DNA of 64,000 bases, from the NCBI RefSeq assembly GCF_019970045.1, contig NZ_JAHXYI010000001.1, positions 434,001 to 498,000 of the forward strand. Reading direction: 5' to 3'. The notes under the pieces were generated by a model. The model was given only the letters and a program-made list of their open reading frames with translations, was not told the DNA's origin and did no database searches. This document shows positions 8,096 to 17,267 of the stretch, one piece after another (the first letter of the stretch is position 1; every line of letters starts with the position of its first letter). Origin of the DNA: Chryseobacterium sp. GVT01B. GTDB taxonomy: Bacteria; Bacteroidota; Bacteroidia; Flavobacteriales; Weeksellaceae. The position numbers were made by a program, and so were the translations under genes.

Positions 8096-9226
8096 ATGAA
8101 ATTTTTTAATATAGAAAAAACCTCTGAAGGAAAAGCAAGAGCAGGGGAAATTACCACAGATCACGGGAAGATTCAAACTCCTATTTTTATGCCTGTGGGA
8201 ACTGTTGCAAGTGTGAAGACAGTTCATCAGAGAGAATTAAAAGAAGACATTAAAGCACAGATTATTCTGGGAAATACTTACCACCTTTATCTTCGTCCGG
8301 GAATGGAGACGATGCAGGATGCAGGAGGTTTACATAAATTCATGAACTGGGATCTTCCTATTCTTACCGATTCAGGAGGTTTTCAGGTGTTTTCACTGGC
8401 GAGTAACAGAAAAATGACAGAAGAAGGTGCGAGATTCAAATCTCATATCGACGGAAGCTACCACATGTTCTCTCCGGAAAGATCAATGGAGATTCAAAGA
8501 CAGATCGGAGCCGATATTTTCATGGCTTTTGACGAATGTACTCCTTATCCTTGTGATTATAACCAGGCGAAATCATCTATGGAGCTTACACACCGTTGGC
8601 TGAAAAGATGTATTGAATGGACAAATGATAATCCTGAATTGTATGGGTATAAGCAAAGACTTTTCCCAATTGTTCAGGGGTCTACTTATTCTGATCTCAG
8701 AAAAATTTCTGCAGAAGTTATTTCTGAAGCAGGTGCCGAAGGAAACGCCATCGGTGGACTTTCCGTTGGAGAGCCTGAAGAAGAAATGTACAGAATTACA
8801 GATGAAGTGACGGATATCCTTCCAAAAGAAAAGCCAAGATATCTGATGGGAGTAGGAACTCCATGGAATATCCTGGAATCTATCGGATTAGGAATTGATA
8901 TGATGGATTGTGTAATGCCGACAAGAAATGCAAGAAATGCAATGCTTTTTACATGGCAGGGGGTGATGAATCTTAAAAATGAAAAATGGAAGCGCGATTT
9001 TTCGCCTTTGGATGAATTTGGAACAAGTTTCGTAGATCGTGAATATTCAAAAGCGTATCTTCGCCACCTGTTCGTATCTAAAGAATATCTGGCAAAACAG
9101 ATTGCTTCGATTCATAATCTTGCATTCTATCTTGATCTGGTAAAAGTAGCCAGAGAACATATTATTGCCGGAGATTTCTACGAATGGAAAAACTCCATAG
9201 TACCGGTTCTTAGACAAAGATTATAA
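8096..9226 (+). CDS. tgt: tRNA-guanine transglycosylase (queuine tRNA-ribosyltransferase)
   Basis: A 376-residue enzyme that swaps guanine 34 of GUN-anticodon tRNAs for the queuosine precursor preQ1. The general acid/base Asp92 sits in TDSGGFQVFSL and the nucleophile Asp271 in DCVMPTRNARNA; GGLSVGEP, the base-recognition loop, is also present. Oddly, the CxCxxC zinc site of the E. coli enzyme is absent: aligned on the surrounding PLD and REYSKAYLRHL, the three Cys positions read Gly309, Ser311 and Asp314, while the fourth ligand, His340 in SIHNLAFY, remains. The rest of the fold looks complete, so I expect an active enzyme stabilised in another way. It sits between DUF4296 and the LptF/G gene. 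Confidence 0.95.
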   Translation: MKFFNIEKTSEGKARAGEITTDHGKIQTPIFMPVGTVASVKTVHQRELKEDIKAQIILGNTYHLYLRPGMETMQDAGGLHKFMNWDLPILTDSGGFQVFSLASNRKMTEEGARFKSHIDGSYHMFSPERSMEIQRQIGADIFMAFDECTPYPCDYNQAKSSMELTHRWLKRCIEWTNDNPELYGYKQRLFPIVQGSTYSDLRKISAEVISEAGAEGNAIGGLSVGEPEEEMYRITDEVTDILPKEKPRYLMGVGTPWNILESIGLGIDMMDCVMPTRNARNAMLFTWQGVMNLKNEKWKRDFSPLDEFGTSFVDREYSKAYLRHLFVSKEYLAKQIASIHNLAFYLDLVKVAREHIIAGDFYEWKNSIVPVLRQRL

Positions 9227-9232
9227 GAGAAT

Positions 9233-10345
9233 ATGCTTAAAATTGTAGACAGATATATCATTAAAAAATACCTTGGAACTTTCAGTTTCATGTTGGTGTT
9301 ATTGTCTATAGTCGTATTGGTAATCGATGTTCAGCAAAAGATTCCAAGGATAGAAAACGCCAAAGCCATTGATCCGAAACTGGATCTGATGTATTTCCTG
9401 GTACATTTTTATCCCTTCTGGATTATTAATCTTGTAGTGACTTTCCTCTCCATTCTGGTATTTATTTCGGTGATTTATTTTACCTCCAGAATGGCAAATA
9501 ATACCGAAATTGTTGCTATTATCAGTAGTGGAGCCAGTTTTTACAGGTTTTCCAAGCCCTATCTTGTAACATCCATTTTTATTGGTTTGATTGCCCTTGT
9601 GGTATATCATATGGTCCTCCCTTGGGCGAATATCAAGAAAAATGAACTGGAAGCATACACTTATAATGCCGCCAATAAAGAAAAGATTTTAGGAACAGCT
9701 CCAGCCTCTTCACAGCTGAGCAAAACAGAATATATCTTTGTTGATTCCTGGAATAAAAGAGAAAAAAGAGGATCTAGTTTCGTTTATCAGAAATATGATA
9801 AAGACAGAAAAATGACCTATGAGCTGAAAGCAAGCGAAGTGTATTGGGATCAAGCCAAAAAACAGTTTGTTCTCAATAATTATCTGGAAAAAACAATCAA
9901 TAAAGACAATACAGAGAAGCTAGGCAACGGAATAGAATTAAGGAAAAACTACGGACATTCGCCGGAAGAACTTTTCCCTAACGAACTTTTGGGTCAAAAT
10001 AAAACGACACCCGAACTTCTGAAATTCATTGAAAGAGAAAAGGCAAGAGGAAACAGTAACCTGAATTCTTATCTGAATGAACTTCATCAAAGAACTTCAA
10101 TGCCAGTTTCTATCATTATTCTGACATTCCTGGCGCTTTCCCTGTCATCACAAAAGAAAAGAGGAGGATTGGGAATAAACCTTGCAATAGGAATCTCATT
10201 GGCCTTTATTTTCGTGTTTTCATTTGAAGCCTTGAAAGTAGTTTCAGAAAATAAAAGCTTGTCTCCTGCTGTAGCCATGTGGCTGCCAAATATGGTGTTT
10301 TTACCGCTTACCCTTTATCTGTATATCAAAAGAGCCAATCAGTAA
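9233..10345 (+). CDS. LptF/LptG family permease
   Basis: A 370-residue inner-membrane protein of the YjgP/YjgQ family, subunit of the LptB2FG transporter that lifts lipopolysaccharide out of the inner membrane. It shows the expected plan: MLKIVDRYIIKKYLGTF start, three N-terminal membrane segments up to about residue 130, a periplasmic beta-jellyroll region (about 140-265), then RTSMPVSIIILTFLALSLSS and two further membrane segments. I cannot decide between LptF and LptG. It begins 6 nt after tgt, and its last 7 nt overlap the convergent biotin ligase gene. Confidence 0.9.
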   Translation: MLKIVDRYIIKKYLGTFSFMLVLLSIVVLVIDVQQKIPRIENAKAIDPKLDLMYFLVHFYPFWIINLVVTFLSILVFISVIYFTSRMANNTEIVAIISSGASFYRFSKPYLVTSIFIGLIALVVYHMVLPWANIKKNELEAYTYNAANKEKILGTAPASSQLSKTEYIFVDSWNKREKRGSSFVYQKYDKDRKMTYELKASEVYWDQAKKQFVLNNYLEKTINKDNTEKLGNGIELRKNYGHSPEELFPNELLGQNKTTPELLKFIEREKARGNSNLNSYLNELHQRTSMPVSIIILTFLALSLSSQKKRGGLGINLAIGISLAFIFVFSFEALKVVSENKSLSPAVAMWLPNMVFLPLTLYLYIKRANQ

Positions 10346-11052
10346 AGTAATTTTACTTCCTTGTGATAAAAGGAATGCATTCCGTCTTCCAGTTCGATCC
10401 AGAGTTCACCCTTTTCGTCTGCATTTCGGATGATGCCATTTTGTCGCTCTTTTTCAATTTCAAAGACAGAGATCTGATCTTTTCTGAAAAGGTTGGCATT
10501 GAATCCATTCATGATTTCCTGGTCAGAAGGAATGTTTTTCAGCCTCTCAGATACATATTCATGAAGGTTTAATGAAACTTCTTCCAGGTCGAATAGGATG
10601 CCTGTCTGTGTCAGGAGCGATCCTGCATTGGATATTTCATCAAATTTGTCCTGTAGAATATTGATTCCGGCTCCTATGATAAAATAATTATTTTGATTAA
10701 TTTTTTTCTTTTCTATTAAAATTCCAACGATTTTTTTACCTTTAAGGATAATATCATTCGGCCATTTTATTTTTACCTCTGATTCAGACAATTTGGCAAG
10801 GAAATCCCGGATAATCATTGCGGTATAATAATTGAATATAAAGTCGGAGCACAAGATGTTCTGGGTATTGACTGCCAGCGTGTAAGCCAGGTTTTTTCCG
10901 GCAGTTTGAGTCCAGACATTTCCATACTGACCACGACCTTTAGTTTGATTAAAAGTATGCAGTCCAATAAAATCTGAATTTTCGTAAAGTAAAAACTTTG
11001 ATATTTCGTCATTAGTAGAAGAACATTCTTTCAGATAGAAGAGTTGGCTCAT
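10339..11052 (-). CDS. birA: Biotin--[acetyl-CoA-carboxylase] ligase
   Basis: A 237-residue biotin protein ligase that activates biotin with ATP and attaches it to the carrier lysine of acetyl-CoA carboxylase and relatives. The biotinyl-AMP loop KGRGQYGNVW and the motif KWPNDIILKGKKIVGILIE are present. It begins directly with the catalytic domain (MSQLFYLKECSSTNDEI), so the DNA-binding domain of bifunctional BirA is missing and it cannot act as a biotin repressor. It is divergent from rsfS and convergent with the LptF/G gene. Confidence 0.92.
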   Translation of the reverse strand: MSQLFYLKECSSTNDEISKFLLYENSDFIGLHTFNQTKGRGQYGNVWTQTAGKNLAYTLAVNTQNILCSDFIFNYYTAMIIRDFLAKLSESEVKIKWPNDIILKGKKIVGILIEKKKINQNNYFIIGAGINILQDKFDEISNAGSLLTQTGILFDLEEVSLNLHEYVSERLKNIPSDQEIMNGFNANLFRKDQISVFEIEKERQNGIIRNADEKGELWIELEDGMHSFYHKEVKLLY

Positions 11053-11111
11053 TTAAGAAAACTTTAAGACATTAAGAGGGTAAAAGTAAGGTTAAAGTAA
11101 AGAAAAAACAA

Positions 11112-11119
11112 TAAATTTG
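11112..11119 (+). promoter_or_regulatory. -7 element upstream of rsfS
   Basis: TAAATTTG matches TAnnTTTG, 20 nt before the rsfS start codon. No clear -33 TTG is seen. It could drive rsfS and ftsH. Confidence 0.55.
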
Positions 11120-11139
11120 CAGATTATAGTATTTTTTTA

Positions 11140-11505
11140 ATGAATAAAACAGCAGAAAAACAAGCGTTAATAGATAAAATCGTTGAAGCTATCCAGGATG
11201 TAAAAGGAGAAGACATTATGATCTTCGATCTTTCCAACATCGAAAACTCCGTAGCAGAAACGTTCGTGATATGTAGTGGAAACTCAAATACACAGGTAGC
11301 TGCATTGGCGGGAAGTGTTGAGAAAAAAGTAAGAAACGAACTGCAGGACAGACCTTGGCATGTAGAAGGTACTGAAAATGCAATGTGGGTATTGGTAGAT
11401 TACGTTTCAGTGGTGGTTCATATATTTCAGAAGCAGGTACGTGAGTACTATGATATAGAAGAGCTTTGGGGTGACGCAGTCATTACCAAAATTGAAAATC
11501 AATAA
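11140..11505 (+). CDS. rsfS: Ribosomal silencing factor RsfS
   Basis: A 121-residue RsfS/YbeB/Iojap protein that binds L14 of the large ribosomal subunit and blocks subunit joining when nutrients are short. Hallmarks are DIMIFDLSNIENSVAETFVICSG, VEKKVRNEL, RPWHVEGTENAMWVLVDY and VVVHIFQKQVREYYDIEELW. It lies 21 nt before ftsH on the same strand, a pairing usual in Flavobacteriia. Confidence 0.95.
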   Translation: MNKTAEKQALIDKIVEAIQDVKGEDIMIFDLSNIENSVAETFVICSGNSNTQVAALAGSVEKKVRNELQDRPWHVEGTENAMWVLVDYVSVVVHIFQKQVREYYDIEELWGDAVITKIENQ

Positions 11506-11526
11506 TAAAAATTTTAAAAAGTCTAA

Positions 11527-13548
11527 ATGAATAATAAAGGATTCAACTGGTTCTTTCCAATTGCAATCATAGCTCTTTTGCTCTTCTTTGGCTCCAATTT
11601 CCTTGGAGGTGACAGTGCAAAATCTATTGATGAAGATGGTTTCTTTAGAGAAATGCAGGCGGGGAAAGTCCAGAATATAATTATATACAAAGACATAGAG
11701 AAAGCTGATGTTTTCCTAACAAAAGAAGCAAAATCGGCAATGGTTTCCAAAGCCGGAAAAGAAAATAACCCTCTTTCTGCCTTTGAAATGGCTCCTAAAG
11801 CAGATTTTTCTGTAAAATATGGAGACCTTCAACTTTTCCTTCAGAAATTTGAGCAGGTGAAAGCCAGCAATCCGGTTATTAAAACAACAAAAGATTACGG
11901 AACAGGAAAAAGTGCATTAATGGACATCTTAGTTCCTGCACTGGTCTGGATTTCGATTCTGGGATTATTCTACTTCCTTCTTTTCAGAAAGATGGGTGGT
12001 GGCGGAGGCCCTGGCGGACAAATCTTCTCTATCGGTAAATCTAAGGCAAAGCTTTTTGACGAAAAAGAAAGAATTCAGGTGACATTTAAAGATGTTGCAG
12101 GATTGGAAGGAGCTAAAGAAGAAGTTCAGGAAGTTGTGGATTTCTTGAAAAACTCTGAAAAATATACAAAACTGGGAGGTAAAATTCCTAAGGGTGTCCT
12201 TTTAGTAGGCCCTCCGGGAACGGGTAAAACGTTATTGGCAAAAGCCGTTGCGGGTGAAGCTAAAGTTCCGTTCTTCTCACTCTCAGGTTCTGATTTCGTT
12301 GAAATGTTTGTTGGGGTAGGAGCTTCCAGAGTAAGAGACCTTTTTGCTCAGGCTAAAGCAAAATCTCCGGCGATCATCTTTATTGATGAGATTGATGCTA
12401 TCGGACGTGCAAGAGGAAAAAACAACTTCTCTGGCGGAAATGACGAAAGAGAAAATACATTGAACCAGCTTCTTACTGAAATGGATGGTTTCGGAACAGA
12501 CGTCAATGTAATTGTAATGGCGGCTACCAACAGAGCGGATATTCTTGATAAAGCATTAATGAGAGCAGGTCGTTTTGACCGTTCTATCTACGTGGATCTT
12601 CCAGAGCTTCACGAAAGAAGACAGATCTTTGATGTTCACTTGAAAAAGATCAAGCTTGATGATAATGTAGACAGAGATTTCTTAGCAAAACAAACTCCTG
12701 GATTCAGTGGGGCAGATATTGCCAATGTTTGTAATGAAGCAGCATTAATCGCGGCAAGATATAACCATACTTCTGTTACAAAGCAGGACTTCCTGGATGC
12801 GGTAGACAGAATTATTGGTGGACTTGAAAAGAAAAATATGGCCATCAAGCCATCTGAAAAAAGAAGAGTTGCTTATCATGAAGCAGGTCACGCTACCATC
12901 TCATGGCTGGTAGAACATGCATCACCACTTTTAAAAGTAACGATTGTTCCAAGAGGACGTTCTTTAGGAGCAGCATGGTATCTTCCGGAAGAAAGACAAT
13001 TGACCACTACTGAGCAAATGTTGGACGAAATGTGTGCAACATTAGGAGGTAGAGCAGCAGAGCAGGTAATCTTCAACAATATCTCTACAGGAGCACTTTC
13101 TGATCTTGAAACAGTAACGAAGAGAGCACAGGCTATGGTGACTATCTACGGATTAAGCCCCAATATTGGTAATATTTCTTATTATGACAGTTCAGGACAG
13201 TCTGAATATTCTTTTGGAAAACCTTATTCTGAAGAAACCGCTACTAAAATTGATGCGGAGATCAAATTGATTATCGAAAATCAGTACGAAAGAGCAGTAA
13301 GGATTCTTGAAGAAAATAAAGATAAACTGGATGCTCTGGCCAATAAATTGTTAGAAAAAGAAGTGATCTTCCGTGAAGACTTAGAAGAAATATTCGGAAA
13401 AAGAGCATGGGATCCTGAATTGACAGAGAAGCCCGTTACCAATACGATTCCTGAAAAAGATCAGTCGGTAGTAGTGGAAACACCTCAGATCAAAGATAAA
13501 GAAGAAGAAAGCGAAATACAGGCTCCAGAAAGCCCGACACAGCTTTAA
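11527..13548 (+). CDS. ftsH: ATP-dependent zinc metalloprotease FtsH
   Basis: A 673-residue membrane-anchored AAA+ protease that extracts and degrades membrane and regulatory proteins as a hexamer. One membrane segment lies at about residues 9-21 and a second at 134-153 around a periplasmic domain. A Gly-rich linker follows, then Walker A GPPGTGKT (228-235), Walker B IIFIDEID, the second region of homology RPGRFDR-like ([13 protein letters not shown]) and the zinc site HEAGH (451-455). The C-terminus is a long acidic tail without obvious fold. In E. coli FtsH controls LpxC and lipid balance; here cdsA and psd lie directly downstream. Confidence 0.97.
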   Translation: MNNKGFNWFFPIAIIALLLFFGSNFLGGDSAKSIDEDGFFREMQAGKVQNIIIYKDIEKADVFLTKEAKSAMVSKAGKENNPLSAFEMAPKADFSVKYGDLQLFLQKFEQVKASNPVIKTTKDYGTGKSALMDILVPALVWISILGLFYFLLFRKMGGGGGPGGQIFSIGKSKAKLFDEKERIQVTFKDVAGLEGAKEEVQEVVDFLKNSEKYTKLGGKIPKGVLLVGPPGTGKTLLAKAVAGEAKVPFFSLSGSDFVEMFVGVGASRVRDLFAQAKAKSPAIIFIDEIDAIGRARGKNNFSGGNDERENTLNQLLTEMDGFGTDVNVIVMAATNRADILDKALMRAGRFDRSIYVDLPELHERRQIFDVHLKKIKLDDNVDRDFLAKQTPGFSGADIANVCNEAALIAARYNHTSVTKQDFLDAVDRIIGGLEKKNMAIKPSEKRRVAYHEAGHATISWLVEHASPLLKVTIVPRGRSLGAAWYLPEERQLTTTEQMLDEMCATLGGRAAEQVIFNNISTGALSDLETVTKRAQAMVTIYGLSPNIGNISYYDSSGQSEYSFGKPYSEETATKIDAEIKLIIENQYERAVRILEENKDKLDALANKLLEKEVIFREDLEEIFGKRAWDPELTEKPVTNTIPEKDQSVVVETPQIKDKEEESEIQAPESPTQL

Positions 13549-13576
13549 GATTCTTAAAAAATAAACCTTACCAAAA

Positions 13577-13606
13577 CCTGACAACTCCAAAATTGTCAGG
13601 TTTTTT
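13577..13606 (+). terminator. Intrinsic terminator after ftsH
   Basis: CCTGACAA pairs with TTGTCAGG across an 8-nt loop and six T follow. It separates rsfS-ftsH from the LUD/cdsA/psd genes. Confidence 0.85.
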
Positions 13607-13684
13607 CATATTTAAAGAGATATTTTGGACTCTATTGTAATTTATTTTCTATTTTTGTATAAAGTTGACTAAAAATAGATTAAG

Positions 13685-14266
13685 TTGAATTTATTCAAGA
13701 GGATTGTAAGCAAACTTACCAACCAGCCTGAAGAAGAGGACAAACAGAGCCTGGAGAAGCTTGGGGATTCGCTGAAAAATGCGGATCTTGACTATAAGTT
13801 TGCGCAATTATTTACGCATTCGGGGGGATTTTTTAATTATTGTGCAGATGAAGCGGAGGCTCTACAAACTTTAAATCAAATTATCAAAATAGAAGGTATC
13901 CACAATCTTTTCTGTTGGGATAAAGAACTTCATAACTTTTTGAACGTTGTGAAGACTTCTTACACGTCAGAACTGCAGCCATCTAATGACGCTGCATTCA
14001 TTACTTGTGAATACCTGATCGCCTATGATGGCAGAATCATGCTTTCACACAATAATATTCTTCATTATCATTCTTCAAGACTTCCCGATAGAATTATCAT
14101 CATTGCCAATGTTTCTCAGATTGTGAACAACCTGAATGATGCCATGGGAAAAATAAAAAGAAATGGAAATATCAAGAACCTTACTTCCATCAGTGGAAGC
14201 CAGTCAAAAATGGACAGTTCTTCCAATTCCAATACAAAACTGTTTTTATTATTGCTTGAAGATTAA
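13685..14266 (+). CDS. LUD-domain protein
   Basis: A 193-residue protein of the LUD (lactate utilisation, LutC-like) superfamily. Visible features are LFCWDKELHNFL, the central AAFITCEYLIAYDGRIMLSHNN and the strand-turn DRIIIIANVSQIVNNLNDAM that normally packs the Rossmann-like core. LutC works with the iron-sulfur proteins LutA and LutB, which are absent here, so lactate oxidation is not implied. The gene commonly sits between ftsH and cdsA in this group; its role is unknown. The start is a TTG at 13685: an in-frame TAG three codons upstream and no ATG until near residue 150 rule out other choices. Confidence 0.8.
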   Translation: MNLFKRIVSKLTNQPEEEDKQSLEKLGDSLKNADLDYKFAQLFTHSGGFFNYCADEAEALQTLNQIIKIEGIHNLFCWDKELHNFLNVVKTSYTSELQPSNDAAFITCEYLIAYDGRIMLSHNNILHYHSSRLPDRIIIIANVSQIVNNLNDAMGKIKRNGNIKNLTSISGSQSKMDSSSNSNTKLFLLLLED

Positions 14267-14291
14267 GCAAACCACTTCTAAATTTTAAATT

Positions 14292-15164
14292 TTGGATAAA
14301 AATCTCATTCAAAGAACCGTATCAGGTATAGTTTATGTAGCCGTCATTATTCTTTGTTCGACTCCGCTGGGAGCGCAACTGTTGAACAGCATTGCCCCGG
14401 GCCTTATCAAACAACAGTATCTTTTTTATGGCTTAATGAGTCTGTTACTGATTGTGGGAACATGGGAATGTGTCAAAATAATGAAGTTTGGAAACGGCTA
14501 TGAAAAATGGATCGTATATCCATTGGTCATTTTTATATTCTATATTTTTTCCAAAAGATATTTCAGCCACGATTTCTTTTTTGATTTCAGACTCAGTGAA
14601 ATACTGGCGCTGGCTCTAATTGGGATTGCTGTGGTTACTTTATTCAAATATCCCAACGAATTATACTTCGACAGCGGGAAACTTATTTTTACCGTTATTT
14701 ACGTAGCGCTCCCATTCAGTTTTGCATTGGGACTGCCAAAGTTTTCGAGCTATAGTGATACTTTCTCACTGGAAGTTTTATTCTTGTTTATCCTCATCTG
14801 GAGTAGCGATACCTTTGCTTATCTGGTAGGAAAGTTTTTTGGTAAACATAAAATGGCTCCTAAAATTTCCCCTAAAAAAACATGGGAAGGATATGCAGGA
14901 GGTGTAGTGTTAACATTGGTTTTATCCTACTTTATTGAACATTATCAGCCTGAATTGAGAGGGAATTGGATGGTTGTAGGATTTTTGGTTGCTGCTTTTG
15001 CTCCATTAGGGGATTTGGTAGAAAGCCAATTGAAAAGAAATTTCGGTGTGAAAGACAGTGGAAACATCATTCCAGGGCATGGAGGAGTTTTAGACAGACT
15101 GGATAGTTTTATTATCTGCGTTCCTGTCGTATATTTGTACTTTATTTTAGAAAAATTTATTTAG
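14292..15164 (+). CDS. cdsA: Phosphatidate cytidylyltransferase
   Basis: A 290-residue multi-spanning membrane enzyme making CDP-diacylglycerol from phosphatidate and CTP, the branch point for all phospholipids. It has about eight hydrophobic segments. The signature lies in the last third: SSDTFAYLVGKFFGKHKMAPKISPKKTWEG, then PLGDLVESQLKR and KDSGNIIPGHGGVLDRLDS, which carries the catalytic Asp residues. The start is a TTG (MDKNLIQRTVSGIVY) directly after an in-frame TAA ATT; the next ATG is about 45 codons in. It is followed within 4 nt by psd, so the product passes to the same pathway. Confidence 0.93.
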   Translation: MDKNLIQRTVSGIVYVAVIILCSTPLGAQLLNSIAPGLIKQQYLFYGLMSLLLIVGTWECVKIMKFGNGYEKWIVYPLVIFIFYIFSKRYFSHDFFFDFRLSEILALALIGIAVVTLFKYPNELYFDSGKLIFTVIYVALPFSFALGLPKFSSYSDTFSLEVLFLFILIWSSDTFAYLVGKFFGKHKMAPKISPKKTWEGYAGGVVLTLVLSYFIEHYQPELRGNWMVVGFLVAAFAPLGDLVESQLKRNFGVKDSGNIIPGHGGVLDRLDSFIICVPVVYLYFILEKFI

Positions 15165-15168
15165 TCTC

Positions 15169-15825
15169 ATGAAATTACATAGAGAATCAAAAGGAACAAT
15201 TACCGTTGCGACCATACTTTTTATTATTTTGGGCGCTTTAGCAATTTATTTCCTTAAAATATGGTCCCTGCTGATCATTATGCCCTTGTTGGTTATTTAC
15301 AGTTTAGTTTTCTGGTTTTTCAGAGTTCCGGATCGTAATATCTTAGATCACAAAGAAAACGTGATAGCTCCGGTGGACGGAAAAGTGGTAATGATCAAAG
15401 AAGTGGATGAAGATGAATTTATAAAAGGGAAAGCTATTCAGGTTTCTATTTTTATGTCACCGCTAAATGTTCACATCTGTAGATATCCGGTTTCGGGTGA
15501 AGTGATTTACAAAAAATACCATCCGGGAAAATATCTGGTAGCATGGCATGAAAAGTCTTCTACAGAGAACGAAAGAACTACTGTAGCTGTACAAACTATG
15601 ACCCATCATAAAGTGGTCTTCAGACAAATTGCCGGATATGTGGCCAGAAGGATTGTTTTCTATTGTAATGAAGGCGATAAAGCAAAAGCCGGACATGAGT
15701 TCGGATTTATTAAATTCGGTTCCAGAATGGATGTATTCCTGCCTTTGGACACTGAGATTATCTGTAAGATCGGAGATATTACAAAAGGAGGTTTGGATGT
15801 TATTGCCAAACTGAAAGAAAATTAA
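15169..15825 (+). CDS. psd: Phosphatidylserine decarboxylase family protein
   Basis: A 218-residue short-form (archaeal/Bacteroidetes-like) phosphatidylserine decarboxylase that makes phosphatidylethanolamine. Two N-terminal membrane helices (about 12-48) anchor it. The core has VIAPVDGKVVMIKEV, IFMSPLNVHICRYPVSGEV and the self-cleavage site in FIKFGSRMDVF, where the Gly-Ser bond is cut to form the pyruvoyl group. The motif is FGSR rather than LGST, as usual for the short form. It is the last gene of the LUD-cdsA-psd unit and ends at a terminator. Confidence 0.92.
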   Translation: MKLHRESKGTITVATILFIILGALAIYFLKIWSLLIIMPLLVIYSLVFWFFRVPDRNILDHKENVIAPVDGKVVMIKEVDEDEFIKGKAIQVSIFMSPLNVHICRYPVSGEVIYKKYHPGKYLVAWHEKSSTENERTTVAVQTMTHHKVVFRQIAGYVARRIVFYCNEGDKAKAGHEFGFIKFGSRMDVFLPLDTEIICKIGDITKGGLDVIAKLKEN

Positions 15826-15850
15826 GAATCTTATCATATATAAACTGAAA

Positions 15851-15876
15851 AGAGAGCCTTCCTGGCTCTCTTTTTT
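15851..15876 (+). terminator. Intrinsic terminator after psd
   Basis: AGAGAGCC pairs with GGCTCTCT around a 5-nt loop and a T-run follows. Confidence 0.87.
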
Positions 15877-15918
15877 ATTTGAAGGATGAAGGGACTAAAC
15901 TGCACATTTGAGTTTAAC

Positions 15919-15940
15919 TACGCATGAGTAATATTGCGTA
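15919..15940. promoter_or_regulatory. 22-bp dyad, putative regulator site 1
   Basis: This is a perfect inverted repeat TACGCA-N10-TGCGTA with spacer TGAGTAATAT. Exactly 32 nt separate it from the -7 element TAATTTTG at 15973. The same architecture recurs at 17268-17289 and 18261-18282. Confidence 0.7.
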
Positions 15941-15972
15941 TCAAGGAAAGAATACCTTTTTGTTTGTATTTA

Positions 15973-15980
15973 TAATTTTG
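15973..15980 (+). promoter_or_regulatory. -7 element downstream of dyad 1
   Basis: TAATTTTG fits TAnnTTTG. No TTG lies at the expected -33 position, which fits a promoter that needs an activator bound at the dyad. Confidence 0.55.
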
Positions 15981-16255
15981 CATATTAAAAAATACACAAG
16001 CTATTTAAACTTTTAAAAGAGGTAAAATAAACAGACATTAATTTTTATGAAAATGTCTTTTGTTTGATAATTTAAATGTTGGATTTTAGTAAATTGTAAC
16101 TGGAAAACACAAATCATATTCTTTTATCGCTAAAAATTACAAACCTATATTTTGTTTTGTGAGTTTTTATTTAAAAGCTATTAATATTGGGAAATTTATG
16201 CTGTCAGTAGTACAAATGCCAACTTGAGCTTGTGAAAACATAAAAAAACAACAAG

Positions 16256-17248
16256 ATGATTTATAAGTTTTTCTTTAAGATGATTAATGATGAAACGGAG
16301 AAAACGGATGATGACTTTGACAGCAACTATCTGAATCTTATTAACCGTTACCTGCTTTTATTGTTTCTCATCTTCCTGTTTTATTCCGTTTTTATTATTA
16401 CTTTTTTCGGGGATATGCTGATCTCAACATTTCTTACGGTTATTACCTTTTTCTGGTTGTTTCTAATGGCGTTAAAAGGGAAGACAAAACGGTTTAGAAA
16501 TGTCTTGAAAAGTTCCATCCTCTTTATATTTGTCTTACTGACTTTTATAGTGAGTTTCTTTAATATTTATACTTACAAAAATGCGGGAGTAGAGTATTTT
16601 TATTTTTGTCTCTTGTTTGCCGTTCCGTTCTTTCTGAACTATAAAAAAGACGCTTTTGCTATTTTTTTCATTACGTTTATGATCAGTATTAATTTTATTG
16701 TATGTCTGTATTTTGATTTTGACTTCCTGCCTAAGAGTCAATTTATAGAAGCCGGGGATTTTAAAACAATAAAGTTGCTGAATATTTTATTTTCCATTGC
16801 CTCTTTCCTGATGGATATTGTTTTTATTACTCAGAAAGATGCACTGATTCATGGCTTGATTTCTGATAAAAAAGAGAAAGATTCTACCATTAAAGATCTG
16901 GTAAAAACAAACACGGAACTGATGAAACATCAGATGCTTATCAACCATCTTTCAGAGGAAAATATTGAGGAAATTTTAAATCTGGCAGAAAGTAATTCTC
17001 CCATTTTTTTTGAAAAATTCCAGGTGTTTTTCCCTCATTTTATACCGGGTGTTTTAAAAATAAATCCTAACCTTATTCATTCTGAGCTGTATTTCTGTGC
17101 TTTAATGAAACTTGATTTTGATACCAAGAAAATAGCGCAGTGTACCAATAACAGTATTCGGGCAGTAGAAAGTAAAAAATACAGGATTAGAAAAAAACTG
17201 AATATATCCTCTGATATCAATATCAACAGCTTTTTGATTAAAATTTAA
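16256..17248 (+). CDS. Membrane-anchored LuxR-like transcriptional regulator
   Basis: A 330-residue protein with six or so hydrophobic segments in residues 30-200 (for example YLLLLFLIFLFYSVFIITFF and FFITFMISINFIVCLYF). A helical linker (about 205-235) follows, then a cytoplasmic C-terminal LuxR/GerE-type helix-turn-helix: SELYFCALMKLDFDTKKIAQ, then TNNSIRAVESKKYRIRKKLNI. The linker region matches the ordering of Flavobacteriia proteins in which TPR units precede such an HTH, but here the sensor part is a membrane bundle. It may sense a membrane or envelope signal and bind DNA directly. I chose the ATG at 16256; a second ATG eight codons in is possible. It is flanked by dyads upstream (15919) and downstream (17268), which are candidate binding sites. 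Confidence 0.8.
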   Translation: MIYKFFFKMINDETEKTDDDFDSNYLNLINRYLLLLFLIFLFYSVFIITFFGDMLISTFLTVITFFWLFLMALKGKTKRFRNVLKSSILFIFVLLTFIVSFFNIYTYKNAGVEYFYFCLLFAVPFFLNYKKDAFAIFFITFMISINFIVCLYFDFDFLPKSQFIEAGDFKTIKLLNILFSIASFLMDIVFITQKDALIHGLISDKKEKDSTIKDLVKTNTELMKHQMLINHLSEENIEEILNLAESNSPIFFEKFQVFFPHFIPGVLKINPNLIHSELYFCALMKLDFDTKKIAQCTNNSIRAVESKKYRIRKKLNISSDININSFLIKI

Positions 17249-17267
17249 ACAAAATTCCGATTTTTGT

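Larger units (their letters stand above)
15877..16255. other. Long intergenic region before the membrane LuxR-like gene
   Basis: This stretch of about 380 nt has no gene I can support on either strand. It holds a 22-bp dyad at 15919-15940 and a -7 element at 15973-15980. The remaining 275 nt up to the ATG at 16256 are AT-rich and would form an unusually long leader. They contain only a trivial six-codon reading frame (ATGAAAATGTC start). Confidence 0.6.

Noticed and set aside
14350..14375. Sequence TTCGACTCCGCTGGGAG inside cdsA resembling the short GC-rich repeat
   Set aside because: It is in-frame coding for a conserved part of CdsA and stops matching after the first 14 bases.
16000..16255. 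Small protein gene in the long leader
   Set aside because: Only a six-codon frame with a start is present, without a convincing ribosome site.
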